Positions 35,946-44,483 of a stretch of 64,000 bases of DNA are shown here, one piece after another (positions within the stretch are counted from its first letter, which is position 1; each line of letters starts with the position of its first letter). The notes beneath the pieces were generated by a model that saw nothing but the letters and a program-made list of their open reading frames with translations, was not told the DNA's origin and ran no database searches. The stretch covers positions 186,001 through 250,000 of the forward strand of contig AAVV01000004.1 of assembly GCA_000169115.1 (NCBI GenBank). Reading direction: 5' to 3'. Source of the DNA: a marine gamma proteobacterium HTCC2080. GTDB taxonomy: Bacteria; Pseudomonadota; Gammaproteobacteria; Pseudomonadales; Halieaceae. Position numbers and translations under genes: made by a program.

Positions 35946-36150
35946 TTAGGCTGTAGACCTGCATCCGCAGCGGCACAAAGGGTTCTGTTGGGCTGCAAAC
36001 TTAGTGCGGCCTATTGGTACAGCCTAGTTATTGCGACCTGAGCGCCACCACATCGGCGAGGACGACTTAGCAAGCTCGGTTTGCTTAGCGTTGGGATCAT
36101 CCGCATTCAGCGCTGTGGTATTCTGTGTTTTTTTCAAATTGAGTCCCAAT

Positions 36151-37971
36151 ATGCGCCTTTTCAAGCGAATTGCCATTGGCACCCTATTACTGGTTATCAC
36201 TGTTACCACGGGCGCCGCCTTCTGGTTCTGGATTACCCCCGTGGGCGTCAACAACTACGTCAATAAAGTATCACTGCAACTGGCCACTGACTCCCCAGAG
36301 TTGCTCACCAGCATTGGCCTTATCGATAACACCTTCCTTGATTTTCACAGTGGTAAATTGAGTGACTACACTCAGGCCGGTGAAGAGGAGTCTTTGGAAA
36401 CCCTGAGGCAGGCTAGAGCCGGGCTCGATGCCTATGGCCCTGAGGGCCTCAAGGGGCAAGAGCTACTTAGCTGGAAAATTGCCGCCTGGTTCTTCGACGA
36501 TATACTCAGGCAATCGGAGCGAGAATACAGCGGCTACCGCATTAACCAGCTGAGCGGCGTTACTGTAAACCTGCCCGAATTTCTCACTGACACCCATGCC
36601 ATCATCGACCGCCGCAGTGCCGAACGCTATGTAGCACGTCTGAAAGAGTTTGGGCGCGTACTGCGCGAGAGTCGCGACCGCGTGATCGATGACCGCGACC
36701 ATGGCGTGGTCCCTCCCGACTTCATTATTGAAAGCGCACTGGTTGGCATGCGCAAATTCGTCGCAGGGGGCGTCTCGGAAAACATTCTGATCACCTCATT
36801 ACCTGAGCGCTTAGCGTCAGTAGAAGAACTCGACGATGACAGCCAAGCCCAGCTCCAAGCCGCAGCCGAAGAAGTTGTTAGCGAAGCTGTGATTCCCGGC
36901 TACGAGGGCATCATTGCGCTCTTTGAAGACATGGCCTTAACCGCTAATCACGATGCCGGAGTTTGGCGTTTACCCGACGGCGAAGCCATTTATAAAGACC
37001 GGCTGCTTTCGAGCACCTCTACTGATTACAGTCCTGAAGAAATTCACAATACCGGACTCGCCGAGGTGGCTCGTATTGCTATTGAAATGCACGCCATTAT
37101 GGATGCCCAAGGAATACCCGAGGGCCCTTTGGGTGAGCGCGTGCAGGTGGTTATGGAGGACCCCAGCCAACAGTTTCCTAATACCGATGAAGGTCGAGAG
37201 GAAATGATTGAATATCTAAAGGCCTTTGACGCCAAAGTGTTGGCGCAGGCTGACCAGTACTTTATTACCATTCCCCCTCAGCCCCTGGACATTATCAGGG
37301 TGGCCCCTGAGAGAGAGGACGCCTCACCGGGCGGCTATTACAGCGGGCCGGCTCTCGACGGTTCACGGCCAGGTCGGTTTTATATCAACCTGAAAGATAC
37401 CGCTGACAATCCGCGCTGGAAGCTCCCCACTTTAATGATTCACGAGGGATCCCCAGGACATCACTTCCAAATATCTGCGGCACAACTCATTGAAGACGTG
37501 CCCATGCTGCGCAAGCTGTCACCGTTTACCGCTTTTGCAGAGGGCTGGGCACTGTATTCGGAGCGCATTGCCAAAACCGATATGGGTTTGTACGACGATG
37601 ATCCTCTGGGTGATTTGGGACGTCTGCAGGCCGAGATGTTTCGTGCCGTACGCTTAGTCGTAGACACGGGCCTGCACGCCAAACGCTGGAGCCGTGAAAA
37701 GGCCATTGAGTACATGGTGACCAATACGGGCATGACCGAAGACGAGGTAACCCGAGAGATCGAACGCTATGTGGTGATACCCGGCCAGGCAACCGCTTAT
37801 AAAACCGGACAACTGGCCCTGCTCGACTTACGTGCCGAAGCCGAGGCCCAGCTGGGTGACCGTTTTGACGTGCGAGAATTTCACGAGCTGGTGCTCATGA
37901 ATGGCGCGATGCCCCTGGCCCTGCTGCGCGAACAAGTGGAAAACTGGATTGCACAACAGGCTGGCTCCTAA
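36151..37971 (+). CDS. membrane-anchored DUF885 metallopeptidase-like protein
   Basis: From the ATG at 36151 the protein is 606 residues and begins with an uncleaved-looking signal anchor (MRLFKRIAIGTLLLVITVTTGAAFWFW), so the body faces the periplasm. The DUF885 signature is a zinc-binding HEGSPGHH at about 431-438 with AEGWALYSE near 463-471 supplying the third ligand. The family belongs to a gluzincin-like peptidase group and is mostly uncharacterised. YYSGPALDGSRPGRFYINLKD is the conserved approach strand. The ribosome site is weak (GAG ten bases upstream); an upstream in-frame extension of 40 codons would bury the anchor and is disfavoured. No operon partner. Confidence 0.82.
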   Translation: MRLFKRIAIGTLLLVITVTTGAAFWFWITPVGVNNYVNKVSLQLATDSPELLTSIGLIDNTFLDFHSGKLSDYTQAGEEESLETLRQARAGLDAYGPEGLKGQELLSWKIAAWFFDDILRQSEREYSGYRINQLSGVTVNLPEFLTDTHAIIDRRSAERYVARLKEFGRVLRESRDRVIDDRDHGVVPPDFIIESALVGMRKFVAGGVSENILITSLPERLASVEELDDDSQAQLQAAAEEVVSEAVIPGYEGIIALFEDMALTANHDAGVWRLPDGEAIYKDRLLSSTSTDYSPEEIHNTGLAEVARIAIEMHAIMDAQGIPEGPLGERVQVVMEDPSQQFPNTDEGREEMIEYLKAFDAKVLAQADQYFITIPPQPLDIIRVAPEREDASPGGYYSGPALDGSRPGRFYINLKDTADNPRWKLPTLMIHEGSPGHHFQISAAQLIEDVPMLRKLSPFTAFAEGWALYSERIAKTDMGLYDDDPLGDLGRLQAEMFRAVRLVVDTGLHAKRWSREKAIEYMVTNTGMTEDEVTREIERYVVIPGQATAYKTGQLALLDLRAEAEAQLGDRFDVREFHELVLMNGAMPLALLREQVENWIAQQAGS

Positions 37972-38543
37972 AAGGCCCACCACGGCGAACAACACAATGG
38001 CCTACCTGGGTAGGCCACGAGTGAAGGTAGGCCATGACGGCCCCATCGCTGCGCTCGACGATACGCCATTAAACGCTAACGCGAGCCATGCATACCATGC
38101 ATAGGAGCCTTTTAAAGCGAGCACGTTAAAGCACGTACATGAAAACGAAGGCAAAGCGGCAGAGGGTCGTAGCCAACAATGTGATCACGCGTTCAAGGCA
38201 CTAGTTCTCGGCATCAGTTCTTGGCATCAGTTCCTGCCACCCGTTCTGGGCATGCGTCGATGAAGACGCATCCGTTATAATTGCGGTCGGGGCCAAAGAA
38301 AGCGGCAAAAGCTTTTAAAGGTGACAACCCAGACCCCCATTAAGAGGTAATGCTGCAATGGGCCTCACTTTTTAATAGGGCTCAAGCAAGTAAGGCTCAA
38401 GAACCTGAGATAAGACGCCTTGTTGTTTTGAGCAACGCCTCCCCCCTAATTCATCTGGGGTTTTACAAATGACTGACCGACATTTAATCTCTGTGGCCTG
38501 AATATTTTAAAAGCGCCACCTACCTAAAAAAAAGGGCTACGCC
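37972..38543. other. intergenic region with a short tandem repeat
   Basis: The 572 bp between the DUF885 gene and the aldehyde dehydrogenase contains no supported gene. A 13-bp unit AGTTCTCGGCATC (38203-38215) is repeated with one change as AGTTCTTGGCATC (38216-38228) and starts a third time. GGCTCAAG occurs twice (near 38380 and 38395). A CCCC...GGGGTTTT element near 38445-38466 could be a weak terminator. Confidence 0.4.
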
Positions 38544-40004
38544 ATGACCGCACCTGAACCCCAACTGACCACCGCTGATGTTCTGACACAACTCAACGCG
38601 ACTTTGAACAGCCAGAAACAGAGCTATCTTGCCGAAGGCGCTGTCAGTGCTGAAGTGCGCATGGATAGACTCGATCGTGCTCTGGATATTTTGGTGCGTC
38701 ACGCCGAGCGAATCAGTGAAGCCATGAATGCTGACTTCGTCTGCCGCCCTCGACAGATCAATATGATGACCGATGTCGCCGGGTCGATCGATTGCATCAA
38801 GCACAACAAAAAGCATCTAAAGCGCTGGATGAAATCTGAGTCACGACCCAGTAAGTTTCCACTGGGCCTACTGGGCAGCCGCTCAAAAATTGAGTATCAA
38901 CCCAAAGGTGTCGTGGGCATTATTGCCCCCTGGAACTTCCCCGTTGCCATGGTGTTTGAACCCCTAGCTAGCATTTTGGCGGCGGGCAACCGTGCCATGA
39001 TTAAGCCTTCAGAGTTCACGCCAAAAACTGCCAATTTACTGGCTGAAATTATTGCCGAAGCTTTTGACCCCGATGAAGTGACCGTGATCACCGGCGGACC
39101 CGATGTTGGCCAGGCATTTTCAGCGCTGCCTTTCGACCACATGATCTTTACCGGCGCTACGAGCATTGCCAAGCACATTATGGCGGCCGCAGCGAAGAAC
39201 CTCGTTCCAGTGACACTAGAGCTGGGGGGCAAGTCGCCTACTGTTATCTCTCGCAGCGCCGACCTCGAGCTTAGTCTGGAGCGAATTATGAGCGGCAAGT
39301 GCCTCAACGCCGGTCAAATCTGTATTGCCCCCGATTACCTTATGGTGCCTGAAGAATCCCTCGATGAGGTGATTAAAATCACGCAATCAGTGGTTGGGCA
39401 GATGTACCCCACCCTCCTTGATAACCCTCAGTACACATCGGTCATTAACCAGCGCCACCATGACCGTTTGTCGGGTTACCTTGCCGATGCGGAAAGCCAG
39501 GGCCTGCAGGTGATTCCCATTAATCCGGCGGATGAATCTTTTGAGACGTCGACAAGCATGAAGATTCCGCCGACCATGGTGATTAACCCCACGGATGACG
39601 CCAAGTGTATGCAGGAAGAAATGTTTGGCCCGATTCTGCCAATCGTCACTTATCGCAGCTTTGACGACACCATTGACTACATCAACAGCCATCCACGTCC
39701 GTTAGCGGCCTACTACTTTGGTACCGATGCCGCCGAGGAAGAGAACTTCCTCCAGCGCACCACCTCGGGCGGCGCCTGCGTCAATGACGTTATGTTCCAT
39801 ATGCTGCAGAAAGACCTGCCCTTTGGCGGCGTCGGTCCCAGCGGCATGGGGGCTTACCACGGCATTGAGGGCTTTAAGACCTTCAGCCACGCCAAGTCGG
39901 TGTACAAGCAAACCCTGTCCTTCAATGTTTCGAAGCTCGGTGGTTTCTTACCACCCTATGGCGACGCCGCAGAGAAAGCGATTAAAGCTCAGGTTAAACG
40001 CTAA
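38544..40004 (+). CDS. calB: coniferyl aldehyde dehydrogenase-type NAD(P)+ aldehyde dehydrogenase
   Basis: This oxidises aromatic or medium-chain aldehydes to acids. The 486-residue protein carries the glutamate in LELGGK (Glu226) and the nucleophile Cys260 in AGQICIAPDY, plus the cofactor segment IAPWNFP and GATSIAKH. The N-terminal LNATLNSQKQSYLAEG and the C-terminal FSHAKSVYKQ match coniferyl aldehyde dehydrogenases, a branch of class 3-like enzymes that often lack oligomerisation tails. AAGG lies eight bases upstream of the ATG. It is followed by a TetR regulator and a CurA-like reductase on the same strand, suggesting an aldehyde or aromatic-response cluster. The symbol is by family resemblance; the substrate could be another lipophilic aldehyde. 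Confidence 0.82.
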   Translation: MTAPEPQLTTADVLTQLNATLNSQKQSYLAEGAVSAEVRMDRLDRALDILVRHAERISEAMNADFVCRPRQINMMTDVAGSIDCIKHNKKHLKRWMKSESRPSKFPLGLLGSRSKIEYQPKGVVGIIAPWNFPVAMVFEPLASILAAGNRAMIKPSEFTPKTANLLAEIIAEAFDPDEVTVITGGPDVGQAFSALPFDHMIFTGATSIAKHIMAAAAKNLVPVTLELGGKSPTVISRSADLELSLERIMSGKCLNAGQICIAPDYLMVPEESLDEVIKITQSVVGQMYPTLLDNPQYTSVINQRHHDRLSGYLADAESQGLQVIPINPADESFETSTSMKIPPTMVINPTDDAKCMQEEMFGPILPIVTYRSFDDTIDYINSHPRPLAAYYFGTDAAEEENFLQRTTSGGACVNDVMFHMLQKDLPFGGVGPSGMGAYHGIEGFKTFSHAKSVYKQTLSFNVSKLGGFLPPYGDAAEKAIKAQVKR

Positions 40005-40042
40005 GCCGCTGACAAAGACAATGCGGTTACTCGTTGTCACAC

Positions 40043-40060
40043 GGGCCAGTTCGCTGGCCC
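40043..40060 (+). terminator. UUCG hairpin between aldehyde dehydrogenase and TetR genes
   Basis: GGGCCAG (40043-40049) and CTGGCCC (40054-40060) flank a TTCG tetraloop, a very stable RNA hairpin. No T tract follows, so it may slow or attenuate transcription or protect the upstream mRNA end rather than terminate outright. The TetR ribosome site AGGAG begins 8 bases after it. Confidence 0.5.
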
Positions 40061-40078
40061 CAATAACAGGAGCTCACC

Positions 40079-40726
40079 ATGGCTGAGCTAAAACGTCGCG
40101 CGGTTACTGACGCTCAGAAGCAGTTCCGTCGGCAAGAAATACTCGACGGCGCCCGGGCCTATTTTGAAGCCTCAGGCTATGAAGGGTTTACGATGACCCG
40201 GCTGGCGGGTCGGCTGGGCATTGTTAAAGGCACGCTGTATCTGTATTTCCCCACTAAAGAAGCGATCATTCTCGCGTTATATGCACGGGCCCTCGAGGAC
40301 TGGTGCGAGGCGGTAAAAGTGGAGCTTGCTACGCCGATAGCCGGCGACGATTTTGTCCAGCTGTTTTACGACACCGCCACCGCCGACCCCATACTGATAC
40401 CCATACTGACGCGGCTTGAACATGTGATTGAACACAACATATCGGTTGAACTGCTGGTAGAGGCGAAGCGTCACTTTCAAACCTGCTTCGAGAGTATTGC
40501 CGACAAAACACAAAGCGCCCTTGGCCTGGCACCGGAACAAGCCCGTGAACTCATCTTGACCTTGGGGGTATTGCTCTCGGGAGCGTCCCAAAGTGATCAG
40601 GGTCCATCGCTGGAGGGAGAGGTGCTACCCCAGGACGTGCTTGATTTTATCGACAGCCTGTCTTCCGAACGCATCTTTGTCACCAACGGCCGGCGCATAC
40701 TGGCGGGCATTCGTGGCGGTCAGTAA
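40079..40726 (+). CDS. TetR/AcrR-family transcriptional regulator
   Basis: The N-terminal helix-turn-helix is textbook TetR: RRQEILDGARAYFEASGYEGFTM then LAGRLGIVKGTLYLYFPTKEAII (residues about 18-63). The C-terminal ligand domain is helical and ends near residue 215. Perfect AGGAG spacing supports the ATG at 40079. The gene lies between the aldehyde dehydrogenase and the CurA-like reductase, so it probably represses one or both in response to an aldehyde or hydrophobic ligand (inference). No clear operator was identified by eye near either start. Confidence 0.88.
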   Translation: MAELKRRAVTDAQKQFRRQEILDGARAYFEASGYEGFTMTRLAGRLGIVKGTLYLYFPTKEAIILALYARALEDWCEAVKVELATPIAGDDFVQLFYDTATADPILIPILTRLEHVIEHNISVELLVEAKRHFQTCFESIADKTQSALGLAPEQARELILTLGVLLSGASQSDQGPSLEGEVLPQDVLDFIDSLSSERIFVTNGRRILAGIRGGQ

Positions 40727-40905
40727 ATCCTTGATCTACACATCTCACAGCAGAGCTACCGCACCTCGACATTACCGCGCTCATTCTGCAAGGGCTGTTG
40801 AATTACCCCCGAGACAGCCCACAGTTACCCGCACTTTCAGACCGACTTATGAGTGGGCGTGAACACCTTGCCCATCTATTTCTAACGTAACCCCCGGAGA
40901 CTCCT

Positions 40906-41925
40906 ATGACCGTAAACCGACAGTGGCTGCTGGCCAAACGCCCCGACGGCATGATTGGCCCCGACAACTTTAAATACACCGAGACCCCTGTGCCCACCCC
41001 GGGGGATCAGGAAGTGCTGATTCGCAATTTGTACTTTTCCTTTGACCCTACCCAGCGCAACTGGATGGTTGATCGCCCCAGTTACCTGCCGCCGGTAGGT
41101 TTGGGTGAAGTGATGCGCGCAGGTTCAGTAGGTCAAGTCGTGGAGTCGCGTCACAGCGACTTCAACGTGGGTGACCTGGTGCAAACCACCGGCTGCTGGC
41201 AAGACTATGTGGTGTTAGCACCCGGCGAGGGCCCTATGGGTCTTAACGTGTTGCCTCCAGGCGTACCCCCCGAGCTCATGCTTTCTGTGCTGGGCATTAC
41301 CGGCATCACCGCCTACTTTGGGCTGCTCGATGTTGGCAAGCCCATAGCTGGAGACACCGTATTGGTCTCAGGGGCTGCCGGGGCGACCGGGTCGGTTGCT
41401 GCCCAAATTGCCCGTATTAAAGGCTGCCGCGTGGTGGGCATTGCCGGGGGTCCTGAGAAGTGTGCCTGGCTCACCGATAGCGCCAAGCTCGATGTCGCCA
41501 TTGACTACAAAGCCGGTGATTTAGATGCCCAAATCGGTGCCGCCTGCCCCGACAAGTGGAATGTCTTTTTTGACAACGTCGGCGGCAGCACGATGCAGGC
41601 AGCCCTCAACCACATTTCTCTCAATGCTCGAATCGCCATGTGCGGCGGCATTTCGGGTTACAACGATATCGAGCCCCAGCCCGGCCCCAATAACCTAATG
41701 AACCTGGTGACCAACCGTGGCCGCATGGAGGGGTTTATTATTCTCGATTACCTCCATCGTGCCGCCGAGGCCGTACAGGAATTGATCGGCTGGGTGGGCT
41801 CAGGGGAAATTCAATATCAGGTTGACGTGCAGGAAGGGTTCGACAACATTCCCGCTACCTTGCAGCGGCTGTATACCGGCCAGAACAAAGGCAAGCAGTT
41901 ACTTAAGATTGCCGACCCCGAGTAA
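40906..41925 (+). CDS. CurA/LTB4-dehydrogenase-type NADP-dependent oxidoreductase
   Basis: This medium-chain reductase without zinc reduces alpha,beta-unsaturated carbonyls or related double bonds. Length (339) and text fit the leukotriene B4 12-hydroxydehydrogenase/curcumin reductase group: RQWLLAKRPDG at the N-terminus, SFDPTQRNWM, the nucleotide-binding GAAGATGSVAAQIA, and DNVGG. GGAG lies six bases before the ATG. It follows the TetR gene by 179 bp on the same strand. With the coniferyl aldehyde dehydrogenase it suggests handling of enals or phenylpropanoid aldehydes (inference). Confidence 0.88.
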   Translation: MTVNRQWLLAKRPDGMIGPDNFKYTETPVPTPGDQEVLIRNLYFSFDPTQRNWMVDRPSYLPPVGLGEVMRAGSVGQVVESRHSDFNVGDLVQTTGCWQDYVVLAPGEGPMGLNVLPPGVPPELMLSVLGITGITAYFGLLDVGKPIAGDTVLVSGAAGATGSVAAQIARIKGCRVVGIAGGPEKCAWLTDSAKLDVAIDYKAGDLDAQIGAACPDKWNVFFDNVGGSTMQAALNHISLNARIAMCGGISGYNDIEPQPGPNNLMNLVTNRGRMEGFIILDYLHRAAEAVQELIGWVGSGEIQYQVDVQEGFDNIPATLQRLYTGQNKGKQLLKIADPE

Positions 41926-41932
41926 GACTCAC

Positions 41933-41969
41933 CGCAGCCGGGGCCCGTTTTACTCGGGCCCCGGCTGCG
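41933..41969 (+). terminator. 15-bp perfect GC-rich hairpin after the CurA-like gene
   Basis: CGCAGCCGGGGCCCG (41933-41947) pairs perfectly with CGGGCCCCGGCTGCG (41955-41969) across a seven-base loop. It starts eight bases after the CurA-type stop codon. No U tract follows; the heptamer array begins four bases later. It may work as a strong pause or terminator on either strand between the convergent CurA-like and HxlR genes. Confidence 0.6.
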
Positions 41970-41973
41970 CTGC

Positions 41974-42075
41974 TAGGGCTTAGGGCTTAGGGCTTAGGGC
42001 TTAGGGCTTAGGGCTTAGGGCTTAGGGCTTAGGGCTTAGGGCTTAGGGCTTAGGGCTTAGGGCTTAGGGCTTAGG
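41974..42075. repeat. heptanucleotide tandem repeat (TAGGGCT)x14
   Basis: Fourteen perfect copies of TAGGGCT (41974-42071) are followed by a partial TAGG copy. Perfect identity shows it is young or actively slipping. It sits just after the GC hairpin between convergent genes, so no reading frame is disturbed by copy changes. Similarity to telomere repeats is superficial. Confidence 0.95.
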
Positions 42076-42118
42076 CAATATTGGGCCACGCCCGGAATAC
42101 ACAAATACAACGAAAGTG

Positions 42119-42490
42119 TCAGGTCTTTGTATGGCCATCCAAGTGCTGCTCACCAAAAACCTTCATGGCGCGCAGCATGGGTTTCAGTGCCTTGCCCCGC
42201 TCCGTGGGTATGTATTCAAACCGGGGCGGACGCTCCTGATACGGCACTTTGTCCAGAAGCCCAAGTCCTACTAATTTGCGCAGCCGATCGCTTAATAAAT
42301 TGGTGGGAATGCGCTCTCTACTGGCGCAGAAATCGGCAAATGTGCGGCCCTTTAAAAACAGAGCATCGCGCATAATGAGCAAGGTCCAACGATCTCCCAT
42401 GAGATCTAGCGACCTTGCAATAGGACAAGGCGATCGATGCTCAATTGCCTTCACTGAAGTGGAGGTGGTATTTTCGGTGTCGGGCTTCAT
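42119..42490 (-). CDS. HxlR-family winged helix regulator
   Basis: From the ATG at 42490 the product has 123 residues. The HxlR signature is complete: CPIARSLDLMGDRWTLLIMRDALF (the conserved Cys precedes the recognition wing), RIPTNLLSDRLRKLVGLGLL as the helix-turn-helix, and PPRFEYIPTERGKAL as the wing. HxlR/YodB proteins sense electrophiles, quinones or hypochlorite through that cysteine. Its ATG overlaps the MATE stop by ATGA (42487-42490), so the two are co-translated. An inverted repeat upstream of the MATE gene is a good candidate for its operator (see 43898). A longer reading from 42523 would need a start inside the MATE gene. Confidence 0.9.
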   Translation of the reverse strand: MKPDTENTTSTSVKAIEHRSPCPIARSLDLMGDRWTLLIMRDALFLKGRTFADFCASRERIPTNLLSDRLRKLVGLGLLDKVPYQERPPRFEYIPTERGKALKPMLRAMKVFGEQHLDGHTKT

Positions 42491-43845
42491 GGTGTGCTTT
42501 GACCCCGCCTTAAGGCACCCCATTTTAAGGCGCTCACCATAATGATGCCGTAAATAACCATGCCGAATCCTGCGGCGTAAAATACTCCCGCCAATCCCCA
42601 GTCGGTGACGTTGATAAGAATAAGGGCACCGCCCACCGCCAGAATTGCTCTGAGCAAGAGTGATACCACTGGCCAGAACATAACGCCCGCACCCTGACAG
42701 GCAAAGTACAAAGACAAACCCAAGCCCTGAAAAGCAAAGCAAGGCCCAACAATTTGTATGTACTGCTTGGCCGCTGCCTGCACAATAAGGTCTTCGGTGA
42801 ATGCGGGAATCCAGAGCTCGGGAAACACCGCCAAACTTAAGCCAATGACCCCGGCTAACAGTGCTGATCCCATACCGCCCACCCAACAAATGCGCTCGGC
42901 CCGTTTAATATCGCCGGCACCGACGCTCATGCCCACCAGGGATGTCATTGAAGCGCCAATACCAAATACCAGCGGAATTAAAAGAAACTCAATGCGCGAG
43001 CCTATGCCGTAGCCGGCCAGTGCCTGTTCACCAAAGCGCCCAATAATTGCCGTTAAGCAAAGGATGCTGGTGACCGTGAGCACCGGTGAGAGGGCCGCGG
43101 GCAGCGCCACCTTTAAAATCTCTCTAAAGTGCCGGGCCTCAAAACCAAACTGAGCCCAGCGAATGTTGATAACCGTGTTACCCACGATCAGTCGCAACAG
43201 CATGACCCCACTAAGCAGGCCCGCAGTGACCACAGCCGACACCGCAGCACCGACAATGCCCAGCTGCGGGGCACCAAAAGCACCGAGGACAAGGGCACCC
43301 GAGAGTGGCACCTGTACAAAAGCACTGGCAGTCATAACCAGCGCCGGAAATTTCATGTCGCCCATGCCACGATAAATGGCGCTGACCACACCCATTAACC
43401 AGAGAAAGATGCCCCCCGAAAACAACACCAGGCAGTAGCTTACAGCCTGATCAAGAATGTCGTTGCTGCCTCCCAGAAAGCGCAAAAAAGACACCCCAAA
43501 AAGCCCGAACAGGGTTAACAGCAGCAAGGCCCCCAGAGCGGCCAGCGCCAGTGCATGCCAAATGAGTTGTTCGCCACGCTCGCGATCACCCGCTCCCAAG
43601 GCCCGGGCAATAGCCGAGGCAACAGCCCCGCCCATGGCACCGCCAGACAGGGTTTGGGTAAGCATTAACAGCGGAAATACCAGCGCTATGGCTGCCAGAG
43701 AAGCACTGCCCAGCTGACCAATAAACCAAACCTCGGTCATGCTGACACCGGCCTGAATAAAAAAGGCAATGCTATTGGGTGCCGACATTCGGGCTAGCAA
43801 AGGTATGGGGGGCGCAGTTAGTAAAAGGCGGGTTCGATCATCCAT
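42487..43845 (-). CDS. MATE-family efflux transporter
   Basis: This is a 12-helix inner-membrane cation- or proton-coupled drug exporter of 452 residues. N- and C-terminal six-helix bundles are recognisable, with GVSMTEVWFIGQLGSASLAAI for the conserved first helices and GIGASMTSLVGMSVGAGDIKRA, the MATE-type repeat at the second half. It forms an operon with the HxlR gene downstream (ATGA overlap). The divergent small membrane protein gene starts 140 bp away. Substrates are probably lipophilic cations or quinone-like compounds, consistent with HxlR sensing (inference). Confidence 0.9.
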   Translation of the reverse strand: MDDRTRLLLTAPPIPLLARMSAPNSIAFFIQAGVSMTEVWFIGQLGSASLAAIALVFPLLMLTQTLSGGAMGGAVASAIARALGAGDRERGEQLIWHALALAALGALLLLTLFGLFGVSFLRFLGGSNDILDQAVSYCLVLFSGGIFLWLMGVVSAIYRGMGDMKFPALVMTASAFVQVPLSGALVLGAFGAPQLGIVGAAVSAVVTAGLLSGVMLLRLIVGNTVINIRWAQFGFEARHFREILKVALPAALSPVLTVTSILCLTAIIGRFGEQALAGYGIGSRIEFLLIPLVFGIGASMTSLVGMSVGAGDIKRAERICWVGGMGSALLAGVIGLSLAVFPELWIPAFTEDLIVQAAAKQYIQIVGPCFAFQGLGLSLYFACQGAGVMFWPVVSLLLRAILAVGGALILINVTDWGLAGVFYAAGFGMVIYGIIMVSALKWGALRRGQSTP

Positions 43846-43897
43846 AACGCGGTAGTCATTTAACGAATGTTGGCAGCAGGGGTTGCATTAGTAAGGT

Positions 43898-43922
43898 AGT
43901 CACTTTAATAATGCAAGTGACT
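43898..43922. promoter_or_regulatory. inverted repeat, probable HxlR operator
   Basis: AGTCACTT (43898-43905) and AAGTGACT (43915-43922) are perfect arms nine bases apart, in the promoter region shared by the divergent MATE-HxlR operon and the small membrane protein gene. A related half-site, AGTCATTT, recurs near 43854. HxlR operators characteristically contain spaced GT(A/C)ACTT-like half-sites, so autoregulation is likely (inference). Confidence 0.55.
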
Positions 43923-43984
43923 TCTGAATCTTTAAAAAAAAGCACGCAATAACGAATAACAAATAAAAACAGTGAGGACGTTTT

Positions 43985-44353
43985 ATGGATTATTGGTTAC
44001 TGATGGGCGGCGCGGCGCTGTCACTGGTGGGCGGCTTGTTTCACGGCATTGCCGGTCACAAAATTTATATGAGCAACATAAACGGCAGTAACCTTGAGCA
44101 GATAGCAAAAACGCTAAGCCTGGTGAGCTGGCATATGTTTACGATATTGCTCATCGTGGGCGCAGGCACCTTGGTTTGCATTGCCTACGAGCCCGCCATG
44201 GCGCTCATGGCCTACCCCATTATTTTGGTCAATGCCGGCGGGGCGCTAATGTTTCTCGCCGTGGGGCTGGGGGGGCATGGCCAGCTACTGCGCTTACCCG
44301 GAATGTATCTCATGAGTGGCACCGCTATTTTGGCGTGGCTGGGTATCAGCTAA
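43985..44353 (+). CDS. small four-helix membrane protein of unknown function
   Basis: The 122-residue protein is almost all hydrophobic, with four predicted TM segments (WLLMGGAALSLVGGLF; HMFTILLIVGAGTLVCIA; AMALMAYPIILVNAGGALMFLAV; MYLMSGTAILAWLGIS). Histidines (HGIAGH, WHMF, GHGQ) occur at helix ends. GAGG is seven bases upstream of the ATG. It diverges from the MATE-HxlR operon and shares the inverted repeat, so it may be controlled by the same regulator. I do not recognise its family. Confidence 0.6.
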   Translation: MDYWLLMGGAALSLVGGLFHGIAGHKIYMSNINGSNLEQIAKTLSLVSWHMFTILLIVGAGTLVCIAYEPAMALMAYPIILVNAGGALMFLAVGLGGHGQLLRLPGMYLMSGTAILAWLGIS

Positions 44354-44419
44354 GCGTCTGTGCTGGCGCTAGGCTTGGGCTTGCAGTTGCGGTTGCGGTT
44401 GGAATTGCTGTTGAACACG

Positions 44420-44447
44420 GTAAATTCATAACATGTTATGAATTTAC
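44420..44447. repeat. perfect 28-bp palindrome
   Basis: GTAAATTCATAACA is followed immediately by its exact reverse complement, centred at 44433/44434 with no spacer. It lies about 70 bp after the small membrane protein stop and 140 bp before the stop of the convergent GST gene. An AT-rich palindrome of this length can extrude as a cruciform or bind a dimeric protein; it may also be a bidirectional terminator. Confidence 0.85.
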
Positions 44448-44483
44448 TAGCACTGGGCTTACGCAACCGACACTGGGGCCAGT

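Noticed and set aside
38203-38235. CRISPR-like repeat
   Set aside because: Only two full 13-bp copies without spacers; it is a simple tandem duplication.
41974-42075. Telomere-like TTAGGG repeat
   Set aside because: The unit is seven bases (TAGGGCT) in an internal chromosomal position, so the resemblance to eukaryotic telomeres is coincidental.
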